The position numbers and the translations under genes are program-made. Shown here in pieces: positions 1-7,495 of a stretch of 64,000 bases of DNA. The notes under the pieces are model-generated. The model was given only the letters and a program-made list of their open reading frames with translations. It was not told the DNA's origin and ran no database searches. Positions within the stretch are counted from its first letter, which is position 1; every line of letters starts with the position of its first letter. Source of the stretch: Bacillota bacterium (GTDB lineage Bacteria > Bacillota > Clostridia > Lachnospirales > Lachnospiraceae); contig JAEZGK010000011.1 in the NCBI GenBank assembly GCA_023437365.1, positions 62,001-126,000 of the forward strand, read 5' to 3'.

Positions 1-683
1 ATATCCATTGGCTTCGCATTGACAGTCATTTCAATCACTTTTCCGCTCTTAAAACGAATCACTTTATCGGCCATTTGCGCTATGGCATTATTGTGAGTGA
101 TGATAATAACCGTAATACCGTCTCTACGGCAAGTATCCTGCAGGAGTTGTAAAATCTGCTTTCCGGTCACGTAATCCAAGGCGCCTGTTGGCTCATCACA
201 GAGCATTAATTTCGGTCTTTTCGCCAATGCTCGAGCGATGGAAACTCTTTGCTGTTCTCCACCGGATAACTGAGAAGGGAAATTGTCAGCACGATCACCT
301 AATCCGACCTTATGCAAGATTTCGTTGGCATCCAGACTGTCTGTGCAAATCTGAGCAGCCAACTCCACATTTTCAAGTGCCGTCAGATTAGGTACCAGAT
401 TGTAGAACTGGAATACAAATCCAACCTCATTACGACGGTATAGGCATAACTGTGCCTCATTCCAGCCAGCTATATCGTTGCCATCAAACATTACTCTGCC
501 TCTTGTCGCTGAGTCCATACCGCCCAATATATTCAAAGCTGTTGTTTTCCCTGCACCGGAGGAACCAAGTATGACTGCCAGTTCCCCATTCTCTACAGAA
601 AAATTTGCATCATTCAATGCTTGTACAAGGCTGTCACCATTGCCATATTCTTTATATACATTTTCAAACGAAATAAATGCCAT
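1..683 (-). CDS. ABC transporter ATP-binding protein (LolD/MacB type), 3' end outside window
   Basis: Cytoplasmic ATPase of an ABC system of the LolD/MacB class, which usually works with FtsX/MacB-like permeases in export or lipoprotein/antimicrobial-peptide handling. I translated 227 residues from ATG 683-681, preceded by GGAGG. Walker A GSSGAGKTT is at residues 40-48, the Q-loop near 92, the signature LSGGEQQR at 139-146, Walker B with LCDEPTGALD at 161-170 and the H-loop His at about 197. The reading frame is still open at base 1, so the C-terminus and probably the permease gene lie outside. It is divergent from a TetR gene, and operator-like repeats sit just upstream of its -35, so TetR control is inferred. 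The substrate cannot be told from this subunit. Confidence 0.93.
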   Translation of the reverse strand, partial: MAFISFENVYKEYGNGDSLVQALNDANFSVENGELAVILGSSGAGKTTALNILGGMDSATRGRVMFDGNDIAGWNEAQLCLYRRNEVGFVFQFYNLVPNLTALENVELAAQICTDSLDANEILHKVGLGDRADNFPSQLSGGEQQRVSIARALAKRPKLMLCDEPTGALDYVTGKQILQLLQDTCRRDGITVIIITHNNAIAQMADKVIRFKSGKVIEMTVNAKPMD

Positions 684-814
684 TGTATTCCTCCATATCA
701 AGCAGTCTCGTATCCATGACGATATCTCTCATATATTGCCTAAATACTCTCTATTTTATAAATTCAAGGATATAAATTTCCTTTGCACCTCTAGTTTCAT
801 AATGCATAGATATC

Positions 815-843
815 ATTATAAGAAGTGATATGCCGTCAATCAA
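815..843 (-). promoter_or_regulatory. Sigma-A promoter of the ABC ATPase gene
   Basis: On the minus strand TTGATT (843-838) and TATAAT (820-815) are separated by 17 bp. It points at the ABC gene starting at 683. The -35 abuts the operator-like repeats at 845-888. Confidence 0.6.
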
Positions 844-844
844 C

Positions 845-888
845 CAACACCTGTTGGGTATGTGTCGGATTCATCCAACATCGTGTTG
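845..888. promoter_or_regulatory. Twin operator-like inverted repeats in the ABC/TetR divergent region
   Basis: Two copies of the inverted repeat CAACA/TGTTG lie at 845-856 (2-bp spacer) and 876-888 (3-bp spacer), centred about 31.5 bp, or three helical turns, apart. The first abuts the -35 of the leftward promoter and the second overlaps the -35 of the rightward tetR promoter. This is the expected geometry for a TetR repressor controlling both itself and the divergent transporter. Binding is inferred. Confidence 0.55.
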
Positions 889-914
889 TTTTATTATACT
901 TCTTGTGATAAAAT
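886..914 (+). promoter_or_regulatory. Promoter of the tetR gene at 944
   Basis: TTGTTT (886-891), a 17-bp spacer and TAAAAT (909-914), with an extended -10 TG at 906-907. It overlaps the second operator-like repeat, consistent with autoregulation. Confidence 0.5.
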
Positions 915-943
915 TGAGAAAAATCAGGATTAGGGGCATCGAT

Positions 944-1531
944 ATGAGGAAAAATCCAGAACAAACCGAACTGACTCAGAAAAATTTACAGGAGGCCTTT
1001 TGGGCCTTATATGAAAATCAAAGTATTGATAAAATCACAGTCAAAGGTATTTGCAATCTGGCTGGCTATAATCGCAGTACCTTTTATCAGTATTATACTG
1101 ATGTCTATGATGTACTTCATAAATCCGAAAAACAGCTATTAAATAAGATTGATGATTTTGTAATCCAGTTTGTCAAACAAGCAGGTAACCTGAATGCAAC
1201 ATTTGCAATGCAGGCTATATTTGAACTTTTTGAACAACTGAATAAATATATTTCAATCCTTTTCGGTTCTCATGGTGATACAGAATTCATGCATAAAGTA
1301 GCCGAGAATTTGAAACCAATTTGGATCAAATACTTCTTTCAAAAGGGAAACTGTACCCCCGCTGAAGTTGATCTACTCATGGAATATTATATTGTTGGGT
1401 TACTCTCCATGTATCAGAAATGGTATTTTGATCGAAAAGGAGTTTCAGTCGAAAGAATGCTACAGTTGAGTTTTCAAACACTTCCTGACACAAGTGTATT
1501 TGAACGTTTAGATAAAGAATTACGACAATAA
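944..1531 (+). CDS. TetR/AcrR family transcriptional regulator
   Basis: DNA-binding one-component regulator of 195 residues. The N-terminal helix-turn-helix spans about residues 10-55, with the typical TetR pattern TVKGICNLAGYNRSTFYQYY; the all-helical C-terminal half would bind a ligand and dimerise. An in-frame ATG exists at 830, but the protein family begins around MRKNPEQTEL, and 830 lies upstream of the operators and promoter, so I chose 944 (preceded by AGGGG). It is divergent from the ABC ATPase at 683 and probably its local repressor. The inducer is unknown. Confidence 0.9.
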   Translation: MRKNPEQTELTQKNLQEAFWALYENQSIDKITVKGICNLAGYNRSTFYQYYTDVYDVLHKSEKQLLNKIDDFVIQFVKQAGNLNATFAMQAIFELFEQLNKYISILFGSHGDTEFMHKVAENLKPIWIKYFFQKGNCTPAEVDLLMEYYIVGLLSMYQKWYFDRKGVSVERMLQLSFQTLPDTSVFERLDKELRQ

Positions 1532-1630
1532 ATGTACTGTTTCCGAACCATGATACACCTCATAATTCAATGCAGTTTCAATTCTCATGAAATATTGGTA
1601 AGCGCCTACTTTAAGGGTGGATTTCAATCA

Positions 1631-1695
1631 ATGTTATTTATCATTATAATTGGAGTGCCGCCAAAGAGGTCTCTCTGACTATCAATGGTGTAATG
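1631..1695 (+). pseudogene. IS66 TnpA N-terminal fragment, frameshifted
   Basis: An ATG at 1631 opens a frame that, after one extra T near 1650, continues as IMECRQRGLSDYQWCN, matching the conserved start of IS66 TnpA (small accessory protein). Homology stops at about 1695, where sequence of the opposite orientation begins. The expected downstream part of TnpA is found on the minus strand at 1903-2163. Confidence 0.6.
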
Positions 1696-1701
1696 TGATC
1701 A

Positions 1702-1829
1702 TTTGGCAGGCTCAAAACGTAACTGCCAGAATATTTCATCCGGCATGCTTCTCCAGTTACCTTTGCCAAAGGTGTCGAGGAGTTTTTTCTCTGTTACATC
1801 ATGAGGGATTTCCTCCTGTGGGAAGTCCT
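1702..1829 (-). pseudogene. IS66 transposase TnpC fragment
   Basis: The minus strand reads DTFGKGNWRSMPDEIFWQL followed by RFEPAK and a stop, a pattern typical of the zinc-finger/linker part of IS66 transposase TnpC. About 42 codons remain of a protein normally above 450 residues; the DDE catalytic region is absent. It is fused directly behind the broken tnpB, showing an internal deletion. Confidence 0.6.
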
Positions 1830-1910
1830 TTAAACGTCGATGCTTTTTCTCAGATCTACGGTTCCGCAGGCAAGTACTACACGACGTATTCTAGCAGCAT
1901 CCTCAAGCAT
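1830..1910 (-). pseudogene. IS66 TnpB N-terminal fragment
   Basis: A 26-codon reading frame starts MLEDAARIRRVVLACG and continues TVDLRKSID, the hallmark N-terminus of IS66 TnpB (Orf2). It then meets a stop where the deletion joins it to tnpC sequence. Its ATG overlaps the stop of the tnpA fragment by 8 bases, the normal IS66 gene coupling. Confidence 0.65.
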
Positions 1911-2163
1911 GTGACACCTCACGGAGGATTCTCGACAGCAGGTCATCAGCGATATCGTTTGATAACGCAATTGTCATTGTCGCTGTTTTGATCACAGCAG
2001 TTGGTCTGATATTTTCAGGAATGATATCTGAAATTGACTTTCTCTGTTCCGGAATGCGAATCTCGGCAAATGAGACTTTTGATGTTTCCTGTACAGCAGC
2101 CAACAGCGGAGAATGATTCATTTGTTCGAAAGCTTCCTTTCGCAACTTACGTTGCCATTGAGC
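1903..2163 (-). pseudogene. IS66 TnpA C-terminal fragment
   Basis: Reads QWQRKLRKEAFEQMNHSPLL near its start and ends MTIALSNDIADDLLSRILRE plus VSHA, the usual C-terminus of IS66 TnpA. An in-frame stop at 2166-2164 shows the N-terminus is missing. An ATG at 2145 could give an 80-residue product, but it would lack the N-terminal DNA-binding part found separately on the plus strand at 1631. Confidence 0.6.
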
Positions 2164-2199
2164 TTACTTCAGATACAAGCTGTTTATTATAACAATATA

Positions 2200-2442
2200 T
2201 CACTTCTCAATCTGTCTTCCCATCTGATCTACCTTATACTCCCCGGTGTAAATCAGTTCGGATACAGGCACCAGCTCATACCCCTTCTCCTGTAGGCCTG
2301 TAATGACATCTTCCAGTGCCTCCGCGGTATACTTTGTTCCACAATGCAGAAGGATGATAGAGCCATTGCCAAGATGTTTATTATCAACCACAGACTTAAT
2401 GATGCTGTCGGTACCGTAGTCCTTCCAGTCCTCAGAATCACC
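2200..2442 (-). pseudogene. Truncated polysaccharide deacetylase (C-terminal fragment)
   Basis: This encodes only the last ~80 residues of a NodB-type deacetylase, from SEDWKDYGTDSIIKS to the C-terminus, and closely matches the end of the intact gene at 5678-6529. A 113-bp block (2327-2439) differs from the intact gene (5805-5917) at only two bases, while the 3' end is more diverged. The catalytic motifs 1-3 are missing. The frame extends to an ATG-like start at 2544, but 2443-2544 bears no deacetylase similarity. It adjoins the IS66 debris, which suggests a rearrangement. Confidence 0.8.
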
Positions 2443-2640
2443 GTACGCAACAACTTTAAAAGCAGTGTTTGTAAAGGATTGAAGGCATTTATCGTCTGTG
2501 AACTTCAAGCTAAATACGGAAAAGGGCAGTAGGATTTGAACCATCTGCCCTATACACTACTATCTATAATATAATTAAGCCCATTTAGATTGATTTTTCC
2601 TTTTGGGATAATGATGGAATGTCTCAAATCTTTATTATAT

Positions 2641-3696
2641 TTACAGCATCTCTATGATCTTCATACCCCTTTGAGCAGACAGATCTATATAAGAACCATC
2701 AACCCTAACCACCGGATTGGAAATATTATGTGGCGGAACATATACAACTTCGCCAAATTTACCTGTACTCATCATAACCCTTGACCCGACATAATATTGT
2801 GAAATGTTATATATAAATTTAAGAAGGATGCCGGGATCATAATGGCCCTCACTGATGCCAATCCTTTCAAATTCCCTGAAAGTATCAAACGGAGTCTGCC
2901 TCTTCTTGTAAACACGTTCTGAGGTTAGCGCATCGAAGGCATCCGCAATGGATATTATTTTTGCAAAACTACTGATTCTTGCGCTTTTTATACCGAAAGG
3001 GTATCCCGTTCCGTTTACCTTTTCATGATGCATCAATACTGCATCTTTAACTTTGTTATTTATGCCTGTGTTATCCTTAAGTATTTCAAACCCGAATAAC
3101 GGATGCATCTTGATAACTTCAAACTCCTCTTGGGTTAAAGGTCCTTTTTTGTTCAATATATCGATTGGTATTTTTGTCTTTCCCACATCATGTAAAATAC
3201 CAGCGATAATTAGAATCTTGATCTCGCTTTCTGGAAGCTCAAGCCACTTTCCGATAAGCATTGAATATAGTGAAACATTGATACAATGGGTATAGGTATA
3301 TTGATCAACAATTTTAATCTTATTCAGACATTCCGTTACAGCAATATTGCTGCACATGTTTTCATATAGTGAGCTGGATATCTCGTTAATCTTTTCATTA
3401 TCAAGTCCTCTGCCTGCAGCAAGGTCATTAATAATTCCCTTTACAGAATTTACACTTTTCTGATATTTTTTTTTAAATGCAATAATATCCGCTTTCGGGT
3501 TATTAACAGTATCAATCATTTTTGCTTGTTCGCGTGCCGCGATCCTGTACACTCTGAAAGCAACAAGCTTTTGTCTTATGGTTTCATTTACAATAGTGTC
3601 TTTGGTTATTATCAAACTGCCACGGCTGTTGAATACATCCTCAGCAATCTCATAGCCATCGGGGCATTCCAATGTGCTTAAAATGAGTTTTTTCAT
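2641..3696 (-). CDS. HD-GYP domain protein (putative cyclic-di-GMP phosphodiesterase)
   Basis: 351-residue cytoplasmic protein. The HD-GYP domain lies at about 125-325: HDVGK with the HD pair at 169-170, HHEKVNGTGYP at 223-233 and IADAFDALTSERVYKK at 250-265. HD-GYP enzymes hydrolyse cyclic di-GMP using a bi- or trinuclear metal site. The first ~110 residues form a separate N-terminal region like those preceding HD-GYP domains elsewhere, and the last ~60 form a small tail shared with the neighbour at 3823. GGAGGAACAAACTGT precedes the ATG. Activity is inferred from the intact HD and GYP residues. It may affect motility, given the chemotaxis genes in the window. Confidence 0.9.
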   Translation of the reverse strand: MKKLILSTLECPDGYEIAEDVFNSRGSLIITKDTIVNETIRQKLVAFRVYRIAAREQAKMIDTVNNPKADIIAFKKKYQKSVNSVKGIINDLAAGRGLDNEKINEISSSLYENMCSNIAVTECLNKIKIVDQYTYTHCINVSLYSMLIGKWLELPESEIKILIIAGILHDVGKTKIPIDILNKKGPLTQEEFEVIKMHPLFGFEILKDNTGINNKVKDAVLMHHEKVNGTGYPFGIKSARISSFAKIISIADAFDALTSERVYKKRQTPFDTFREFERIGISEGHYDPGILLKFIYNISQYYVGSRVMMSTGKFGEVVYVPPHNISNPVVRVDGSYIDLSAQRGMKIIEML

Positions 3697-3822
3697 ACAG
3701 TTTGTTCCTCCATAACTCGTAAAGTTATTTTTTCATGTTTCAGAAGTGCCTTTAGCTTTTTGGTTTCCTCACACCAACAATAATCGTTATGTTAAAACCG
3801 GTTGCATTTTTATTACCCCGAA

Positions 3823-4662
3823 CTAAAGAAGCTCAACTACTTCCATATCTCTTTCTACCGACAAATCATGATATTCATTTTCGCAACAAACTATTGGTTT
3901 CGTTATCTCTATTGGGTTTATATAAACTATATTACCAACTTGTTCGTTACTTAACCGAATCGCTCTACCATTATAGTAGTCGATATTATTATTCACAAAA
4001 ATCTTACAAATATATGGGTCCAGATGATTGAAGCTGTTGGCTTGTATTTCCTCAATCGCTTTTAAAGGTGAATTCTTTGTGCTATATGGCTTGTTAGCTG
4101 TGATTGCATCAAATGTATCAGCTATTGCTATTATTCTACCGAATAAATTGATTTTCTCTCCCTTTAGCCCCAAGGGATAACCTGTTCCATCCATTCTTTC
4201 ATGATGAAATAAAACACCTTGTAACACTTCCGGATCGAATATGCTGACGCTATCTAATATTTTATAGCCTATGACAGGGTGAGATTTCAATCTTTCCATC
4301 TCTTCTAATGTTAATGTATCAGCCTTATTTAATAGACTATCTTTAATCTTTGCTTTCCCGATATCATGTAAAAGTCCTGCACTAACCAGGTTTGCTAGGT
4401 TTAAATAATCCAAATTCAGCCATTTGCCAATAACAAATGATAGGAAAGCTACATTAACTGGATGAGAATACATATAAGGGTTTTTATCCTGAACACTGTT
4501 TAGTAATGTTAATATATTCGTATCATCATTTAGATATTTACATATTTGATTGGAGTACTTTTCAACAGGATTTAAATACAATTTTCTGCCAAACCTGATA
4601 TCTTCCACAATATCACGCATAATTCTTATTGCTTGATTATAAGTCTCTTCCAAACTAAACAT
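3823..4662 (-). CDS. HD-GYP domain protein, short paralogue
   Basis: 279-residue paralogue of the downstream HD-GYP gene, with the HD pair at 99-100 (LLHDIGKAKI), HHERMDGTGYP at 153-163 and the conserved IADTFDAITANKPY. Its C-terminal tail (DLSVERDMEVVELL) resembles that of the neighbour (DLSAQRGMKIIEML), so the two arose by duplication. It lacks about 70 residues of the neighbour's N-terminus. AAAGGAGGCAATT precedes the ATG, so the start is firm. A possible catabolite-response-like site and two 15-bp palindromic repeats lie upstream. Predicted role is cyclic-di-GMP turnover. Confidence 0.88.
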   Translation of the reverse strand: MFSLEETYNQAIRIMRDIVEDIRFGRKLYLNPVEKYSNQICKYLNDDTNILTLLNSVQDKNPYMYSHPVNVAFLSFVIGKWLNLDYLNLANLVSAGLLHDIGKAKIKDSLLNKADTLTLEEMERLKSHPVIGYKILDSVSIFDPEVLQGVLFHHERMDGTGYPLGLKGEKINLFGRIIAIADTFDAITANKPYSTKNSPLKAIEEIQANSFNHLDPYICKIFVNNNIDYYNGRAIRLSNEQVGNIVYINPIEITKPIVCCENEYHDLSVERDMEVVELL

Positions 4663-4681
4663 AATTGCCTCCTTTAAGCTT

Positions 4682-4695
4682 TGTAAGCGCTCCCC
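4682..4695. promoter_or_regulatory. Possible cre (CcpA) site
   Basis: TGTAAGCGCTCCCC fits the cre consensus TGWAANCGNTNWCA at all but its last defined positions. It lies about 20 bp upstream of the HD-GYP start at 4662. A single site found by eye. Confidence 0.25.
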
Positions 4696-4745
4696 TCTCT
4701 ATGCAACTTAATAATATCAAATTCCACCCGTAAAAACCGTTTGCT

Positions 4746-4781
4746 GCACGAATCGTGTCTCCTACCGCACGAATCGTGTCT
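4746..4781. repeat. Two 15-bp direct repeats with internal palindrome, upstream of HD-GYP gene
   Basis: GCACGAATCGTGTCT occurs at 4746-4760 and again at 4767-4781, exactly 21 bp (two helical turns) apart. Each copy contains the inverted repeat CACGA-A-TCGTG. The placement 85-120 bp upstream of the HD-GYP gene at 4662 and the helical phasing suggest a regulator binding site. Confidence 0.55.
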
Positions 4782-4899
4782 TAGCATTACTTTGCAAACT
4801 GTCTTCCCGTGAGGGTCTACAACCCAAGGGGTCTTCTTGTTTTATTGTTCTTCCTAACTTTAGGAATTGAGCACCTTTTTATAGGGGGCGATCATGCCC

Positions 4900-5061
4900 T
4901 CATTCAGCTTGTTCCCCATTCAGAGCATAGGTAAGTCTCCCTATCATTCCTTTGATTTCCTCCGGGTTGTTTCCTGCTCCACAGAAAAAATTATGCCCCA
5001 CCTTATAGCGGCCTGACGCCATGCAAAGAGCTAACAATACGATCATTAATTGCTTTTTCAT
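4900..5061 (-). CDS. Small hypothetical exported peptide
   Basis: 53-residue open frame from ATG 5061-5059, preceded by GAGGAGAACAACATT. The first ~15 residues (MKKQLMIVLLALCMASG) look like a secretion signal or membrane anchor with a Cys near 14. The rest, GRYKVGHNFFCGAGNNPEEI and onwards, is hydrophilic and not recognised. It may be a genuine small protein or the surviving start of a longer lost gene, since remnants lie around it. An in-frame upstream ATG at 5109 has no ribosome site. Confidence 0.35.
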   Translation of the reverse strand: MKKQLMIVLLALCMASGRYKVGHNFFCGAGNNPEEIKGMIGRLTYALNGEQAE

Positions 5062-5333
5062 AATGTTGTTCTCCTCGTAATCATTGTTGGCTGGATGAAA
5101 TAAAGTCACTTGCTCTCATGTTCAATATATCATAAATCTCGCTCCAAAACCGTCCACTGCATGAAATATGATTTTTTCGACGTGAATCATAAATTAGAAT
5201 CGAATTAAGAACAAACATTCTGATGATTTCTGCATTGCTGCCAAAGATTAGCAGAAGTGCGTACATAAAACGCATACTTGACATGATCAGAAGAATTGCC
5301 CCCCAAGACTGCAGGTTGAATAAGAGAATAAGA

Positions 5334-5379
5334 AAAGAATTCCGATAGTAGCTAATTTTAGCACAGGAATTCTTTTTTT
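5334..5379. terminator. Bidirectional terminator-like hairpin
   Basis: AAGAATTCC (5335-5343) pairs with GGAATTCTT (5366-5374), followed by TTTTTTT on the plus strand and by a T-rich run on the minus strand. It separates the remnant at 5431 from the small gene at 4900. The rest of 5062-5430 holds nothing else I recognise. Confidence 0.5.
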
Positions 5380-5430
5380 AACGCCATATTTTGAATCACT
5401 TACCATTTATATTTATCAATCTAAAAAACA

Positions 5431-5570
5431 TCACAATTTCTCAATCACCTCACGGTTAATATCAGAATATTGTGTAATGATTGCGTCTGCATCTTTCGTA
5501 ATTTCTAAGAGCTGTGTTTCGGTTTCTGTATCCATTACCCCAGAACATCGTTCCTGTATGAGCAGCACAG
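5431..5570 (-). pseudogene. Remnant of a D-2-hydroxyacid dehydrogenase
   Basis: The minus strand between about 5570 and the stop at 5433-5431 reads LLEITKDADAIITQYSDINR then EVIEKL, resembling the first beta-alpha units of the catalytic domain of D-isomer 2-hydroxyacid dehydrogenases (SerA-like). Only about 45 codons remain; the NAD-binding Rossmann domain and active-site residues are absent, and no start with a ribosome site is seen. The call rests on a motif recognised by eye. Confidence 0.35.
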
Positions 5571-5677
5571 CGCGACTTGCTTGATATCTTCGACTATATC
5601 GCATTTAAACTACGAGAGCCAGATTCGGCAAGTCGTCTGCTGTCTAAAATCAGAACATTTGTATTCTACCATAAGTC

Positions 5678-6529
5678 TTACCTCGCATACTGTCTCCCTG
5701 TACCATCCACAGTATACTTCCCGGTATAGATCAGCTTTGATACCGGCACAATCTCATATCCCTTCTCCTGAAGACCTGTAATCACATCCTTCAGTGCCTC
5801 TGCAGTATACTTTGTTCCACAATGCAGAAGGATGATAGAGCCATTGCCAAGATGTTTATTATCTACCACAGACTTAATGATGCTGTCGGTACCGTAGTCC
5901 TTCCAGTCCTCGGAATCCACATCCCACTGGATTGTATCATACCCGCATTCCCTCGCTGTACCCACGAGCAGGTTATTATACTCACCGTAAGGTGCACGGA
6001 ATAGGTTCATATCTATCCCTGTGAGTTCCTTCACCCGATCATGAACCTTCAGGATATCCTCGGTGCATTCCTGATGATTAAGCTGGGACATCTGTAAATG
6101 CTTCTCACTATGATTGCCGATATCATGACCGGCCTTGACAATTGCCTTAACATCCTCTGGATACTTCTCTACCCAGCCTCCGGTCAAAAAGAAGGTTCCC
6201 TTTATATTATGCTTAGCGAGAGTATCAAGAATGCTCTGAATGCCCTCACTTCCAGTGTCTATATCGAAGGTGAGTGCCACCTTCCTATCCTGTATATTTA
6301 CGCTATAAATTGGCATGTCTCTCTTACTGCTGATGTTAGATACTGTAACAGCATTGGGGACAATCATGATTCCAAAGCCTATCACTAACATGATACTTAA
6401 TACCACAATCCCCACCTTGATAAACACAGAGGCACCTGACTCACGAGATATTTCCGAATCTTCTAGCTCCTCTGTGAGCTCTTTCAAAAGCCCATTCTTT
6501 CTCCTATCCGATCCTCTTTCTGTTTTCAT
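5678..6529 (-). CDS. Membrane-anchored polysaccharide deacetylase (PdaB-like)
   Basis: NodB-homology deacetylase acting outside the membrane, probably on peptidoglycan or another N-acetylated glycan. I start at ATG 6529-6527 (GGTGAAG just upstream, 283 residues); ATG 6547 in the same frame lacks a site. A transmembrane anchor lies at about residues 38-62. Motifs are LTFDIDTGSE (motif 1, a PdaB-style replacement of TFDDG), GNHSEKH (metal-binding H-x3-H), RAPYGEYN (motif 3), DVDSEDWKD (motif 4) and SIILLH (motif 5). PdaB-type proteins act in spore cortex or envelope maturation. A truncated copy of its 3' end sits at 2200-2442. Confidence 0.88.
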   Translation of the reverse strand: MKTERGSDRRKNGLLKELTEELEDSEISRESGASVFIKVGIVVLSIMLVIGFGIMIVPNAVTVSNISSKRDMPIYSVNIQDRKVALTFDIDTGSEGIQSILDTLAKHNIKGTFFLTGGWVEKYPEDVKAIVKAGHDIGNHSEKHLQMSQLNHQECTEDILKVHDRVKELTGIDMNLFRAPYGEYNNLLVGTARECGYDTIQWDVDSEDWKDYGTDSIIKSVVDNKHLGNGSIILLHCGTKYTAEALKDVITGLQEKGYEIVPVSKLIYTGKYTVDGTGRQYAR

Positions 6530-6613
6530 AGCTTCACCAAAAATCATAATACTTACTATAAATATATCGACTTAGCTCGGCAATTATGAATTCATAATCC
6601 TATTCATATTTTC

Positions 6614-7495
6614 TCATTCCCTGATTCGATAGCTTACAAAAGCCAGTTTCTTACCGCAGGGTGACCAAGAGTTGACATTCAAGGTCCCCTGGCCTCCGAA
6701 CAGCTTCACTAAGGTCCGGTAAGCTCCACCTTCAGAGGGCATCAGTCGAATTTCTACGTTTTTGTTGGCTGGGTGGTCGCCCGGTGCCACATCTCCCTTC
6801 TGATAGGTGATATAGGCGACAGTGGTTCCATCCGGTGATAGGTGTGCAAACCAGCTGTTGCTCTCATCAAAGGTCATCTGGGTTTGTTCACTACCGTCCG
6901 CTTTCATTCTCCAAAGCTGCATCAGACCACTTCGAACTGAGTTAAACCAGATATACTTTCCATCCGGAGTGTATTCAGGCCCATCATCCAATCCGGGAGC
7001 ATCCGTCAGCCTAATCTCCTTTCCTCCTATTGCAGGGATACTGTAGATATCATATTCTCCATTACGTTCCGCACAATAAACCAGAGTCTCACCGTCCGGA
7101 GACCAGCCATGAAGATAGCTTGGGGCAATCGGTGTAACCAGCACCGGTATTCCACCCTTCACAGGTAAGGTGTAGATTCTGGATTGACCATCTTCATAAG
7201 TATGATGACTGACTGCCAAATGCAGATGATCCGGTGAAAGCACATGATCATTATTACATTGGTTACAGCAGCCTGTCGAGATTAAGGTGCTGATACCGGA
7301 AGTAATATCATAAGAATAGATTTGCCCATTTGCATTATAGATTAACTCTTTCCCATTGTTCAGCCAGTTTGGTGCTTCAATCAGGTAATCAAATTCTTTT
7401 AAAATGATACGTTCACCTGTTTCGATACTGACTGTCTCCAATATACTGATTACCTGTCTTTGCTCGATTATCTCATCTTCTGTTAACACATTCAT
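6614..7495 (-). CDS. TolB-like beta-propeller (PD40/WD40-like) protein
   Basis: 293 residues made of repeated ~45-residue units of PD40/TolB type, for example GWSPDGETLVY, YTPDGKYIWF, LSPDGTTVAY and SWSPCGKKLAF, indicating a beta-propeller of about six blades. No signal peptide, so probably cytoplasmic. Related propellers occur in TolB, prolyl oligopeptidase N-domains and oligogalacturonate lyases; I see no catalytic signature, so function is open. It sits next to a sugar importer and uxuA, which makes a carbohydrate-related role possible but unproven. A CCNQC motif (near residues 76-80) is unusual for the fold. AGGGAGAAGATAGT precedes the ATG. Confidence 0.75.
   Translation of the reverse strand: MNVLTEDEIIEQRQVISILETVSIETGERIILKEFDYLIEAPNWLNNGKELIYNANGQIYSYDITSGISTLISTGCCNQCNNDHVLSPDHLHLAVSHHTYEDGQSRIYTLPVKGGIPVLVTPIAPSYLHGWSPDGETLVYCAERNGEYDIYSIPAIGGKEIRLTDAPGLDDGPEYTPDGKYIWFNSVRSGLMQLWRMKADGSEQTQMTFDESNSWFAHLSPDGTTVAYITYQKGDVAPGDHPANKNVEIRLMPSEGGAYRTLVKLFGGQGTLNVNSWSPCGKKLAFVSYRIRE

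Larger units (their letters stand above)
1598..2166. mobile_element. Rearranged remnant of an IS66-family insertion sequence
   Basis: A GTAAGCG... terminus resembling an IS66-family end starts at 1598. After it the plus strand carries the start of a TnpA-like protein (GLSDYQWC motif). The minus strand then carries pieces of TnpC (about 1829-1702), TnpB (1910-1830) and TnpA (about 2163-1903). The TnpA stop and TnpB start overlap as in intact IS66 elements. The parts are fragmented and in opposite orientations, so the element was deleted and inverted and cannot transpose by itself. No clear second end or target duplication was found. Confidence 0.75.

Noticed and set aside
2344..2532. Plus-strand 62-codon frame across the deacetylase fragment
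   Set aside because: It is mostly antisense to the deacetylase remnant, and an equivalent frame appears antisense to the intact gene at 5822. No ribosome site.
5081..5284. Minus-strand 67-codon frame with hydrophobic start
   Set aside because: No ribosome site at a proper distance and no recognisable family; it overlaps the upstream region of the small gene at 4900.
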